64,000 bases of DNA, taken from Streptomyces sp. NBC_00654. Its GTDB lineage: Bacteria; Actinomycetota; Actinomycetes; Streptomycetales; Streptomycetaceae. Position 1 is the first letter of the stretch; the number at the start of each line of letters is the position of its first letter. The position numbers were made by a program, and so were the translations under genes. The stretch is taken from the NCBI RefSeq assembly GCF_026341775.1, contig NZ_JAPEOB010000008.1:1-64000 (forward strand), in the 5' to 3' direction. Shown one piece after another: positions 30,470-40,600 of this stretch. The notes under the pieces were generated by a model. It did no database searches. It saw only the letters and a program-made list of their open reading frames with translations, and was not told where the DNA came from.

Positions 30470-33400
30470 CTACCGGCAGCCGCATAGCTCTTCCTCGGGG
30501 CGTAGAGGCCGCGGCATCTTCTCCCAGTTGCGAAAAACCTGGCCCGTTTTTGGATTGACATGCTTGGCCATATCGAGAATGTGTGGGGCCGGTATTCCGG
30601 CATGCGGTGCTGAGTCAGGATCGAGGTCTGCGCGCTGGGAAATTGCTCCTTCCTCATCATAACGCGCATACGCAGTAACCGTCCCGTCCTCTTTCTGACG
30701 GAAAAGCGTCTCCCCGGGGTTAGCAGTCTTGGGAAAGCGTCCGCTGACGTGCCGCGCACCCGAGAGACTCAATCCCCCTGTATTGCAGTTGTGAACGAGT
30801 ACCGGCGTCTGACCAGCGAGTACATAGTACGCGTGGATGTCCTCGATGCTGAGGTCGTGGGTTCGCTGACGCTGGGTGTAGTGCTTGACTTCGGATATCT
30901 GGACGTGTGTGCCTGCGCTGGTGCGGAGCAGCTGTCCGGCTTGGAGGTCTCCGGCCTGGATCCATTTTTTCAGGTCGGGCGCCCAGAAGGGGTGTGTATC
31001 GGTTGCTACGATGCTTGATTGGCCGTCGTCTACGGATACGACGATTTCAGTGAATGCCTTGTCATCCTCCGTGGTGATCGTCTGGGCAACTTTTTTCTCG
31101 ACCGTTTCTCCGGTCTCGACATCGGTTGTGGTTACAGTGTCGCCGACTTCGATGTCTTCGATGGCTTTTCGTGTACCGTCCGCCAGGAGAACACCAGTTC
31201 CCGGCAAGAAGCTATGACACGCCTTCGCGACCTTTGCAATCTTGCGTGTTGCGGCAGCCAGGACGACATCAAATGTGATCTTGGCTGCGCCTTCCGTGGA
31301 TCTCCCGTCAATGAAATCGTCAGCAATTTCACTGCCTCTGGCAATAATTGATTCTGCGAATCCTACTCCGGTTATCTCTTTCATTTTGCCGGTCACATAC
31401 TCAGTGCACGTGCCGTCGAGCGTGACGCAGTTATACCCGTTCTTAAGCTCGTCGCCTACCGCACCAATCAGGCCGGTGCCAAACTCTCTGCCTTGTTCCA
31501 CGAGAGCGTCGGCAAAGGAGGACAGCCACCCCCCGCCACCGCCGTTACCACCACCGTTACCACCACCGTTACCACCACCGCCGTTACCACCGCCGTTACC
31601 ACCGCCGTTATCACCGCCGTTACCACCGCTGTTACCACCGCCGGCAGTACCACCTGTGCTCGGCGACGGGTGCGTGGTGATCGGGAAGGCTGGGTCCGGT
31701 TTGCCGCTGTTGTTGCCCGGTTGGCAGTGGCCGTTGCCCGGGTCCAGGCAGGTGCCGGTGGGATCCGAGTTGGTTGCGGGAGCTTGGCCGGCGTAGCTGT
31801 ATCCGTTGAGTGTCTGGTGTTTGTCGAGTTCGAGGATAGGGTCGACGCTGATGAACTGGCCGATTCCCGGGTCGTATTCGCGGGCGCCGATGTGGGTGAG
31901 GCCGGTGGTGGTGTCGGTCGGTTTGCCGAGGAATGCCTTGTCGTCGGGCCAGGTGATGGGTTCAGTGCCGCGGGGGGCGCCGAAGGGGGTGGTGTAGCGC
32001 TTGGTGATGTCCTGGGTGGTGGCGTCGGTGGCGATGCTGCTGGTGCCGTGGTGGTCTGCGGCGAGGAAGCTGATCTTGCTGCCCGGGGTGCCGAGCGTGG
32101 ATGTGCGGACCGCGATGTTCTGGCCTGCGGCGCTGTAGTAGCGGGTGCCGGTGACCGTCTTTGTTGTGCCCTTGGTGGTCAGGTGTACTTCGGTGGCGCC
32201 GAGGTAGAGGACGGTGTCGCCGTCTCCGGTGGCGCGGCGGATGAGGAGTTCGCCGTCGGCGTCGTAGAGGTAGGTGGTGCCGAGGGCGGGCTTGGTGCCG
32301 GCTGCGGGTTCGGTGGTGGAGGCCAGTTCGCCTTCGGTGTTCCAGGTGAGGGTCTGGGTGGCCTGGGTGCCGGGGCGGTTGGTGGTGTTGCCCGCGTCGT
32401 CGTATCCGTATGCCGCGGCTTTGGCTCCGGTGGTCTTGACGAGGGGGTGGGGCTGTCCGGTGGGTGTCTGGTATCCGTAGGTGGTGGTGGCGTCGCCCGC
32501 GGCGGCGTGGGCGGTTTCGGTGGCCCGTTGGCCGGCGGTGTTGTAGGTGTAGCTGGTCCAGTACGGGGCGGCGCCGTCGAGGTTGGCGGTGGTGCGGCCG
32601 GTGGTGGAGCAGTCGGCGGTCTTGGGGGTCCAGGCTTCGGTGAGGCGGCGGTCGTTGTCATAGGTGAAGCACTGGTTGTCGGCCTTGGTGGTGCCGCCGA
32701 GGGTGGTGGGGTCGAGGATGGACTGGACGTTGCCCGCGTCGTCCTGGGTGAAGTTCAGGTCCTGCAGCATGTACGCGTGGGTCTGGTCGGTGACGTGGCT
32801 GCGGGTGAGGCGGCCGGTGCCCGGCTGGTACGTGTTCGTGATGTAGGTGTTCTTGGCGCCTGCGCCGAGCGTGAGCTGTTCAACCTCGCCGAGTGCGGAG
32901 TAGCTGACGCCGAGGAGGTAGGTATTGGTCCCGGTCAGCCCTGTGGTGAGGCCGAGGGAGTTGTACTTCGGCTGGACGATCTCCTTGGGGAGGCCGGCGA
33001 CGCCGGGTTCCTTGGTGTTGTTGAGGGAGCCGTCGAGAAGGTAGTCGGTGCCGAAGGTGGTCGTGGCTGCCACTGCGCCGGAGGTGACCAGCGGGTCGTC
33101 GGCGGGCAGTACAACGTCGGTGCTGGTGGCCCGGCCGAGGGTGTCGTAGACGGTGACCTGCTTGGTGTACTTCTTGCCGGTGGCGCCGCCGACGTAGCGG
33201 GTGGAGCCGTCCGGTTTGCCCTTGAGGAGGGTGTCGTAGCTCCAGTCGGCGAGTTTGTTGGGGTCTGTGTCGTCGGTCTGCCAGAGGCCGGTCTTGCGGC
33301 CGAGTTCGTCGTATTTGTAGAGCAGTTTCGTCTTGCGGGCATCCTCGGTCAGGCTGATCTGATCGAGCTCGTTGTACTCGGTGGTGGAGATTCCCTTGTC

Positions 33401-36400
33401 CGGGTCGGTCGTCTCAATCTGGCGGCCGAACAGGTCGTAGGCGTAGGTCCACTTGGCGTCGTCGATGCCGGTGATCAGGGACTGCTTGCCGTCAGGGGTG
33501 TAGTCGTACTTCACCCGGGTGTAGGAGGTCCCTGTCGTGGCGCCGTACGCGGTGTCGTTCGGGGTGGTGCCCGCGTAGGTGCGTGTCTCCGTGGTGCGGC
33601 CCAGGACATCGGTAATGGTCCGGGTGGCATTGCCGCCCTTGACCGCGGTGGTGGCCGTCGAGTCTCCGGTGTAGCTGGTGGTGGTCGACCAACGGTCCAC
33701 GCCGAACACGGTGAAGGTACTGGTCGCGGGGCGTGCTGCCGCGTCGTAGGTGGTGCGGGTCAGGGCCGGCGTGTGAGCGTAGGAGGCGCGGGCGTATGTG
33801 CCGTTCGGGGCGGCGAGGTTGTCATAGATGTCGGCGTACGTCTCATAGGCGAGGCCGCGTGAGTCGTAGCGGGTGTCGGTCAGGATCCGGCCGCCGAGCG
33901 GTGAGGTGGTCTGGGTCTGGATCGGGCGCAGCAGGGCGTCGGTGATGGCGTAGCTGGTCTCGTAGCTGGTGCCGTTGGCTTTGAGGGTGGCTACGGAGGT
34001 CCAGGGCTGGCTGCCGCGGGCGATGTTGTAGCCGTACTTCGCTGTCGGGCTGTCGATGCCCTTGGAGCGGTTGGGTGCCCAGGTGTCGGTGATGCGGCCG
34101 AGTGCGTCGTAGGTGTTCTCGGTCTTCTTGAGGTTGGCGTCGAGGGTGCTGGTGACGGATCCGCGGGCGGGGTCGAGATAGGTGTAGTTCTTGTGGGTCT
34201 GGCCGTTGGAGGTGAGTTTGGGGGCGGCGACGACCATGGTGGTGAGGGGGCCGGCCGCGGCCGGGTAGTAGGTGGCGGACCTGACGTTCTGCTTGGCGTC
34301 CTCGACGGTCAGGGGGCGTCCGAGTTTCGCGGTGGCTGTGTCGTAGGTGGTCTTGGTGACCGTTTGCCAGCCGCCGTTCACTGCGGGGTGGCGGTCGCTG
34401 GTTCCTGCGGCGATGGGGTAGGCCTTGGCCCTGCCGGTCCAGGTGGCGAGGCCGAGTGTCGGGGTCTGGGAAGTGGTCCAGCCGGTGGCGGTGGTGTTGT
34501 CGTAGACGACGGCGGTGTCGGAGAGTACGTCGCCGCGGGTCTTGGAGTTCGCGGGGAGGTTCAGTTTGTCGTCGGTGACGATCGCCCCGGCTGTGTCCAG
34601 GCAGGCGGTCCCGATTGTTCGGGTGCGGGAGACGAGGCTGGTGATGCCTTTGTCGGGGTTGCGGGCGTACCAGGTGCGGGTACAGGTCTCGTCGCCGGTC
34701 TTGGCTGTGTTTCCGGCTGCTGCGGTCTGCGTGATCATGCCGTAGGTGGCGTCGTAGGTGTATGCGGTGGAGTTGCGGCGCCAGGTGTTGCTGATCGGCA
34801 GGTAGGTGTAGAGGGAGGAGAGGGCGGGGCGGATGAAGTACGCCTTGGTGTTGGCGTAGGACCGTTGCTGGCTGGCGGTTTCCTTGGTCCAGATGTTGTG
34901 GAAGGCCAGGGTGACGGGTGCGGTGCCGTTGTAGGTGATCTCTTCGCGCAGGAATCCCGCGTACATGTCGTGGTCGGTGAGGTCGGAGGCGTTGAGGCCT
35001 GCGACGTCGATGCCGGCGACGGTGGCGGTGCGGGTGGCGGTGGTGTCTTTGCGTTTGTCGCCGTGCATGCCCTGCATGTACAGACGGACGGTTTTGGACT
35101 GGGTGTGGTTCGTGTCGCCGGTGTGGGTGGTGACCTTCTGGTAGCCGCGCCAGCTGGACCAGGTCCGTTCGTCCTCGGGGGTGAAGGGGTCGTTGTTGTA
35201 GTGCCAGCCGGGGCTCTCGTAGGTGTAGGAGTTCTCTACGGCCTCGTTCTGGCCGGCGGGGTCGGAGGTGGATACGGAGGTGACGTTGTACTTGTGGAAC
35301 CAGTCGAGTTGGGGGTCGCCGCCGTTGACGGGCCAGTACACGGGGTAGCAGGACAGGTTGTTGTCGTCTTCGGCCGTGGGCATCTTGCTGCCGCGCACGC
35401 ACTGGGGGTCGGACAGGGTGACGGTGGTGATGGCGCCGGTCTCGGTGGTGATGGTGTTGATGCGGGGACGGGTCAGCGGGAGGATGTTGTCGGTGGCGTC
35501 GACCCGGTTGGGCCGCATGTGGTAGCCGAATTCCACCGGGGGTACGGCGATGGTGCCCCCGTTCTTTCCGGTGCGCTGGAGCGTCTTGAGGGTCAGTGTC
35601 TTGTCGGAGGGGTTGCCGATGTCCGCGCCGTCCAGGAACTGGTAGGTCAGGGCGTAGTTGTCGACGGGCTTGTACGCGTCGGGCTCGGCGGCGGTTGACC
35701 AGACGCTGGTGTCGATGCCGGTGAGCATCTTGCGGGTGAAGAACGCCGGTCCCTTGGGCAGGCACTCGGATTCGTCTGCGCTGCAGATGGCGTCGAAGGG
35801 AACGTCGGGCCAGTTCTTCGCGGTGTCCTTGGTCAGGGAGGAGCAGTCCGATGCGGTGCAGCGCTCCTTGTAGGTGAACTCGACCTTGCCGGACGGGTTG
35901 CCGGTGAACAGGGTGTCGGAGCGCTGTCCGTACCTGATCTCTTCGAGGTGGCCGCCGCGGGTGTAGGCGGCGAGTTCGGTCTTGTCGCCGTTCTTTGCGT
36001 AGTGGTTCGTCTCCGCCTTGTACCAGTAGGTGGAGGCGTTGCCGTGGACGTCGGTGATGAGGTCGAGGTTCCAGCGCCATGCCTGTGTTTTGGCGCGGCC
36101 GGAGTAGCCGGTGCCGGAGGAGTAGCCGGGTTCGGCGGAGTCGTCTCCGAAGACGGGGACGGTCCAGACGGAGTTGGTGCGTTCGGTGCCCGCGCCGGGG
36201 AGTTTGTTCAGGCCGAAGGTGTAGGTGGTGCCGTCACCGGTGACGACTTTCCAGTACTCGCCCTTTCCGTCGCCTTTGCCCGAGACGATGTCGTCGCCGT
36301 CGTCGTTGTTGGCTGCTCCGGTCTCGTGGGTGACCTGGGAGGCGTCGTCGTTCTTGAGACGCCACACACCGGTGGCGTCGTCCTTGACGAGTTCGGTGGC

Positions 36401-37534
36401 TTTGCCGTTCAGGACGAGGGAGGCGTTCTCGTACTTCCAGCAATGGTCCTGTTTGTCGGTCTGGCCGTCGTCCTCGCAGGATCCGTATTTGCGCTCGATG
36501 TAGGAGGAGGTGAGGTCGAATCCTTCACCGAGCATGGTGCCCTGGTTGTTCGTGTTCGAGGTGCGGCCATCCGTGCTGCCCGAGTCGTAGGACAGGGACA
36601 GGGACGGTGAAGGGCCGGCAGCTGCCGGTGGCACGGTGACCGGGTAGGACCAGGTGAAGGAGCCGGACGAGCCGCCCGCTTCCCAGGCGGAGGAAGCAGC
36701 CAGCGGGGTGGCCTTGTAGTCGCCGGCGCCGGAGGCAGCCGTCTGTGAGGTCGCCGTCACGGCGAACACTCCGGCCGGTGTCTTGTTGGCTGTGGTGGTG
36801 TCCGTCCCGGGGAGGGTGACTCGGGCGGAGACGGTCTGTGCCGCGGCGTTGTTGCGGAAGGTTACGGGGGTCTGGGTGCGGCACTGGGGTTTCTGGGGGC
36901 TGGTCAGCGCGCATGCGGGCAGGGACACCAGGCCCAGGCGGGGACCCCAGTTCCCGCCGATGGCGTCGGCGAACGTCGCGTAGTCGACGGTGATGTCGGC
37001 GGTGCCCGGGGACTCGGCGGTGGCGGTGAACACCACGCCGGTGATGCCTGTGGTGCGGGAGGTCTTCTGGTCGAGGACGCTCACGGTGGCGGAGCCGGTG
37101 GCCGGGGTGGCCGTCTTTGTGTTGCGTGCTGCGGGCTTGGCGGGGGGCGGGGCCGTGACGGACACGGTTGCCGCCTGCCCGGGCAGGCCGGTGATCTTCT
37201 CTGTTGTGGTGGATGCCTTCGGCCAGTGAGCGGCGTGCGGGCTGCGTGCCTGTGCGGCTTGCCTGCTGTTGGCCGCCTTGTTCTTCGCTACCCGTTCGCG
37301 GTCCTCTTTCGCCCCCAGGGCGCTGACCGTCTTCACCTTGCTGACCCGGGGGGCCGGAAGATCGGGTCTGCCCAGAGGATCGACGGCGGCGGCCACCGGC
37401 GTCAGCACCGCGGGCACGGACAATGCCAGGACCAGTGCCCCGACCACGGGTATGCGAAGTGTCGCGGCGGCGCGGGCGGGGCGCCGTCGGCCGCGTCGCT
37501 TCAGGAACGAGGGGAAGGATCTGGGCACGGACAC
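30470..37534 (-). CDS. RHS/YD-repeat polymorphic toxin with Hint domain
   Basis: A 2354-residue secreted toxin carrier. Residues 1-50 are a signal region (LRIPVVGALVLALSVPAVLT) behind an Arg-rich start. The long middle holds the TcdB/SpvB-like and YD repeats that build a hollow shell, ending in the RHS core (LTHIGAREYDPGIGQFISVD, NGYSYAGQAPATNSDPTG) near 1890-1925. A Gly/Asn linker follows at about 1945-1985, then a pretoxin Hint domain from about 2105 (CHSFLPGTGVLLADGTRKAI) to VLVHNC near 2249, which would cleave itself. The last 106 residues are the toxin tip (AHAGIPAPHILDMAKHVNPK), probably a nuclease type with a conserved PHxxD/H pattern. GTG 37534 has GGAGAGAAG upstream. The LamG gene lies upstream, the immunity gene downstream. 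Confidence 0.9.
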   Translation of the reverse strand: MSVPRSFPSFLKRRGRRRPARAAATLRIPVVGALVLALSVPAVLTPVAAAVDPLGRPDLPAPRVSKVKTVSALGAKEDRERVAKNKAANSRQAAQARSPHAAHWPKASTTTEKITGLPGQAATVSVTAPPPAKPAARNTKTATPATGSATVSVLDQKTSRTTGITGVVFTATAESPGTADITVDYATFADAIGGNWGPRLGLVSLPACALTSPQKPQCRTQTPVTFRNNAAAQTVSARVTLPGTDTTTANKTPAGVFAVTATSQTAASGAGDYKATPLAASSAWEAGGSSGSFTWSYPVTVPPAAAGPSPSLSLSYDSGSTDGRTSNTNNQGTMLGEGFDLTSSYIERKYGSCEDDGQTDKQDHCWKYENASLVLNGKATELVKDDATGVWRLKNDDASQVTHETGAANNDDGDDIVSGKGDGKGEYWKVVTGDGTTYTFGLNKLPGAGTERTNSVWTVPVFGDDSAEPGYSSGTGYSGRAKTQAWRWNLDLITDVHGNASTYWYKAETNHYAKNGDKTELAAYTRGGHLEEIRYGQRSDTLFTGNPSGKVEFTYKERCTASDCSSLTKDTAKNWPDVPFDAICSADESECLPKGPAFFTRKMLTGIDTSVWSTAAEPDAYKPVDNYALTYQFLDGADIGNPSDKTLTLKTLQRTGKNGGTIAVPPVEFGYHMRPNRVDATDNILPLTRPRINTITTETGAITTVTLSDPQCVRGSKMPTAEDDNNLSCYPVYWPVNGGDPQLDWFHKYNVTSVSTSDPAGQNEAVENSYTYESPGWHYNNDPFTPEDERTWSSWRGYQKVTTHTGDTNHTQSKTVRLYMQGMHGDKRKDTTATRTATVAGIDVAGLNASDLTDHDMYAGFLREEITYNGTAPVTLAFHNIWTKETASQQRSYANTKAYFIRPALSSLYTYLPISNTWRRNSTAYTYDATYGMITQTAAAGNTAKTGDETCTRTWYARNPDKGITSLVSRTRTIGTACLDTAGAIVTDDKLNLPANSKTRGDVLSDTAVVYDNTTATGWTTSQTPTLGLATWTGRAKAYPIAAGTSDRHPAVNGGWQTVTKTTYDTATAKLGRPLTVEDAKQNVRSATYYPAAAGPLTTMVVAAPKLTSNGQTHKNYTYLDPARGSVTSTLDANLKKTENTYDALGRITDTWAPNRSKGIDSPTAKYGYNIARGSQPWTSVATLKANGTSYETSYAITDALLRPIQTQTTSPLGGRILTDTRYDSRGLAYETYADIYDNLAAPNGTYARASYAHTPALTRTTYDAAARPATSTFTVFGVDRWSTTTSYTGDSTATTAVKGGNATRTITDVLGRTTETRTYAGTTPNDTAYGATTGTSYTRVKYDYTPDGKQSLITGIDDAKWTYAYDLFGRQIETTDPDKGISTTEYNELDQISLTEDARKTKLLYKYDELGRKTGLWQTDDTDPNKLADWSYDTLLKGKPDGSTRYVGGATGKKYTKQVTVYDTLGRATSTDVVLPADDPLVTSGAVAATTTFGTDYLLDGSLNNTKEPGVAGLPKEIVQPKYNSLGLTTGLTGTNTYLLGVSYSALGEVEQLTLGAGAKNTYITNTYQPGTGRLTRSHVTDQTHAYMLQDLNFTQDDAGNVQSILDPTTLGGTTKADNQCFTYDNDRRLTEAWTPKTADCSTTGRTTANLDGAAPYWTSYTYNTAGQRATETAHAAAGDATTTYGYQTPTGQPHPLVKTTGAKAAAYGYDDAGNTTNRPGTQATQTLTWNTEGELASTTEPAAGTKPALGTTYLYDADGELLIRRATGDGDTVLYLGATEVHLTTKGTTKTVTGTRYYSAAGQNIAVRTSTLGTPGSKISFLAADHHGTSSIATDATTQDITKRYTTPFGAPRGTEPITWPDDKAFLGKPTDTTTGLTHIGAREYDPGIGQFISVDPILELDKHQTLNGYSYAGQAPATNSDPTGTCLDPGNGHCQPGNNSGKPDPAFPITTHPSPSTGGTAGGGNSGGNGGDNGGGNGGGNGGGGNGGGNGGGNGGGGGWLSSFADALVEQGREFGTGLIGAVGDELKNGYNCVTLDGTCTEYVTGKMKEITGVGFAESIIARGSEIADDFIDGRSTEGAAKITFDVVLAAATRKIAKVAKACHSFLPGTGVLLADGTRKAIEDIEVGDTVTTTDVETGETVEKKVAQTITTEDDKAFTEIVVSVDDGQSSIVATDTHPFWAPDLKKWIQAGDLQAGQLLRTSAGTHVQISEVKHYTQRQRTHDLSIEDIHAYYVLAGQTPVLVHNCNTGGLSLSGARHVSGRFPKTANPGETLFRQKEDGTVTAYARYDEEGAISQRADLDPDSAPHAGIPAPHILDMAKHVNPKTGQVFRNWEKMPRPLRPEEELCGCR
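31537..31645. repeat. 12-bp tandem repeats coding the Gly/Asn linker
   Basis: Units of the form CGTTACCACCAC repeat in tandem and encode GGGN in the RHS protein between the RHS core and the Hint domain. There are no spacers, so it is not a CRISPR array. Confidence 0.7.
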
Positions 37535-37664
37535 GTCTTCTCTCCGGGTACGGCCGACCGCCGGTTGTCCGGGCAGCGCAGCAGGGTGGCGGTGGCGCAG
37601 GGCGGGGCGGGGTCGGCGGTGGTGGCCGGCCCCGCTCGTGGCGAAGTGCTGGGGCGGTGGTGTG

Positions 37665-40600
37665 TCAGGTGCCGACGATTTCGCCGACCTGTGTGCCGTC
37701 TGTCAGTGCTCCGGACCAGAGCCGGATGTCGGTGAGCCGGCCGGGCAGGTAGTTGCCCCAGGCCCCGAGGTATCCCTTGCCGACGGAGAACTCGCCACTG
37801 CCGACCTGGGCGGTGTACGGCATGCCGTCGCTGATCTGACGGTCCGTGGTGACGTAGAGCTGGATCGTTCTGTCCTGGGCGTTGTAGACACCGGTAAGGC
37901 GGGTCTCGGTGTCCAGGACGGCTTCGTCCTTGCTCTCGACAGATACTCCGGTGCCGTCCGCGGTGAGGCGGCCGAAGTTCCAGCGGCCCACCGCGACGGG
38001 CTTCGTCACGGGGAGACCGTCCCCGTCGACGACCGGGTCGCCGTTCTCGTCGTACTCGGGTTCCTGCCGGCTTCCGGTCTTCTCGAACCACAGGCTCCAG
38101 GACGATCCCGTCGCGGTCCGCTGTCCGAGGATCTGCGCTTTGTAGTGGTCCGGCTTCTCCAGGACCTTGGCCCCGTCGACGACCGCCTCTGTCGTCACTG
38201 TGAACGAGCCGGAGTCGTCCACCACCGGCCCCGGTGTGGTCGCGGCGCCCGTGGTGCCGTTCAGGACAAGTTCGTCACCGGTCAGGGAAGCTCCCGCGGA
38301 GAGGGCGAGGGACGGCTTGTAGCCCGAGACCGTGTCACTGAGTGACATGCCCTGAGCACCTGCGGGATTCCATGAGGCGACGAGCTCCGCGGAGGGCTTT
38401 CCGTGGGCGTCGATCAGCCGGCTTTCCTGCGCGATCTGTTCCTTGGTCAGCGCGACCTGCCACACCGCCGGCTCGTCGATGACGCCGGGGAAGTAGTCGG
38501 TGTGTGTCCCGGACCAGTGGACACGTCCGATCTGGAGCGGCCCGTTCGCGGCCCAGGGTGCGGTGAACGGTGTCGTGCCCTGCAGTTCGCCGTTGACGTA
38601 GAGGCTGATGGTGCCGGCCGTCGCGTCGAAGACTCCGGCCAGGTGGGTCCATACCTTTGGCGTGGCAGGGGTTTTGGAGGCCACTCGCTGGTAGGTCCAC
38701 GGGGTGCCTGCGGGGACGTCGGCGCTGGCCTCGCGGAAGGACCACAGCTTGGTGGTGTACTCGTAGCCGAGCAGGAATGGACTGCGGTTGGTGCCGTCCT
38801 GGCTCAGGACGGTGGCATTGGCGTTGCGGGAATCGTCCAGGCGGACCCATGCGGCCGCTGTGTAGGAAGCCCGGGTGTCGATGACCGGCCCGGTGGTGGC
38901 TGCGTAGCCGGTGGTGCCGTCCAGTCGGAGGCCCTTGTCGGTGGTCTTGACCGCTGGTTCGGTGTCTGTGGCCGGGGTGACGGTGACCTCGCCGCGGCGC
39001 CCCTGGTCGGTCCGGGAGGCTCCCCCGGTCAGTGCCGCGTTGTCCTGCAGGCTGGGGTCGGTGGTGGAGGAGTCGATGGCCGGTCCGGTGTCCTCGCTGA
39101 AGTTCCAGCGGCCGACCGGTCCTTCGCCTTCCTTGACGACGAAGTCGACCGTGTTGCCGGCGCCGGGGCCGTAGTTGTCCTTCGCTTCGGCTTCCAGGAC
39201 GATGGTGCCGGACGTGGGCGGTGCCGGGTTGATGTCCACCGTCGCCCCGGGCAGGTAGCTGGACCAGGCCGTGTCCGTGGAGAGCTTGTACCGGTAGGCG
39301 GTGTTGACGTCACCGGGCGCGGGGCCGAGGGTGAACGTTCCTGCCTGGCCGGGCTTCCCTCCGGGGACGCAGTCGTTCGCGGTGCACGGTGAGTACGGGT
39401 TGCCGGGCTTGAAGGTGATGGTCGGAGGGTTCGGGGCCTGGCTGTCGACCTTGAAGTAGCACCAGCCCGTCGTGGAGCCGTTCGACGGCCCCGCCAGGTG
39501 CTCGCTGCCGTAGTACGACCGGGTCCAGGAACGGTATCGGTAGAGGGTGTTCTGCTCCAGGTCCGCGCTGGGTGACGCGGTGACCTTGACGTTGTCACCC
39601 ACCGGGCTGGACGGGGCCAGGATGTCACCGATGGCCTTCGTCCATGTGGATCCTGTCTTCTTGTCCAGTGCCATGACGACCCGCAGTGCGGCTCCCGATT
39701 CACCGCCCGCTTCGGTCTGCCCGGTTGCGGTCAGGGCCGGGGTGGGGTCGGTGGCGATCGCCGGGGCGGACTCGACGGTCTTGCACACCGGGGTGGTTCC
39801 GGTGACGAGACCGATGGCGCTGGGCTTGGCCGGCCTGCCGACGTAGGTGACGCTCAGAACCGCATCGTCATCGAACCGCTTCCACGCGATGGTGTCCGAC
39901 TCGTCCTTGGCCATCAGCATCAGCGTCAGGCGGGAGATCTTCCCCTCCGCGAAACTGCGGACGGTGGGTGTCAGGTTCTCGTCCGGTTCCGGCGCGTAGT
40001 CGTGGAACTCGATGGGGGCACGGGGCTGAGGGGGTGTGCAGTTGCTGCCGCGGCCTGCCGACACCTTGCGGTCACCCATCTGGTCCAGCTTCTTCGGGCC
40101 CGGCCACTTCGAGGACGAGGAGATGTTGTTCGTCCGCTCAAGATCGACCCAGCGCTCGTCACAGGAGAACGACCAGGTCTCCGTCACCCTGAACGTCGCG
40201 TCCAGGACGTGCTTGCCCTTCAGTTTCCCCGGGGCGAACTCGAAGTACATGCGGTTCACATAGCCGTTGCCGCAGTAGTACGAGACCCCGCCGATGACGG
40301 CGGAGCCGCACTTGCCGACGCTCATGCCGTTCTCGCCGCCGGAGAAGTTCCAGAACACATCGCCGTCCGAAGACAGCACGGTGCGCTCGTCCTCGTTCAG
40401 CTCGACCGACGGATCGATGTAGAGCGGGAAGTCCGCCGCACCGGTTGCCGCCACGAGGTCCGCGTCGGGCATGACCGTCACCGAGTCCTCCGCGACCGCG
40501 AGGTCCAGGACCGAGGACTCGTCCCCCGCTCCGGGACCGGCCAGCGGATCACCTTCCTCACGCGGGCCTGCCGGCACCGGTTCGGCGGCACCGGCGTCCG

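Noticed and set aside
31537..31645. Regular short repeats as a possible CRISPR array
   Set aside because: Repeats are contiguous, without spacers, and encode a Gly/Asn linker in frame.
31493..33862. A 789-codon plus-strand open frame opposite the RHS gene, rich in Val and Gly
   Set aside because: It is the antisense shadow of the RHS repeats. The minus-strand gene has the domains, the signal peptide and the start; the plus frame has no family and only low-complexity composition.
34193..35698. A 501-codon Gly/Val-rich plus-strand frame
   Set aside because: Antisense shadow of the RHS gene, no start signal or homology.
33843..36080. A 745-codon minus-strand frame inside the RHS gene, rich in His, Arg and Pro
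   Set aside because: Same strand as the RHS gene but a different frame, with the His/Arg/Pro composition typical of shifted frames in GC-rich DNA.
37269..38345. A 358-codon plus-strand frame across the RHS-LamG junction
   Set aside because: It crosses two real minus-strand genes and their spacer, which a real gene would not do here.
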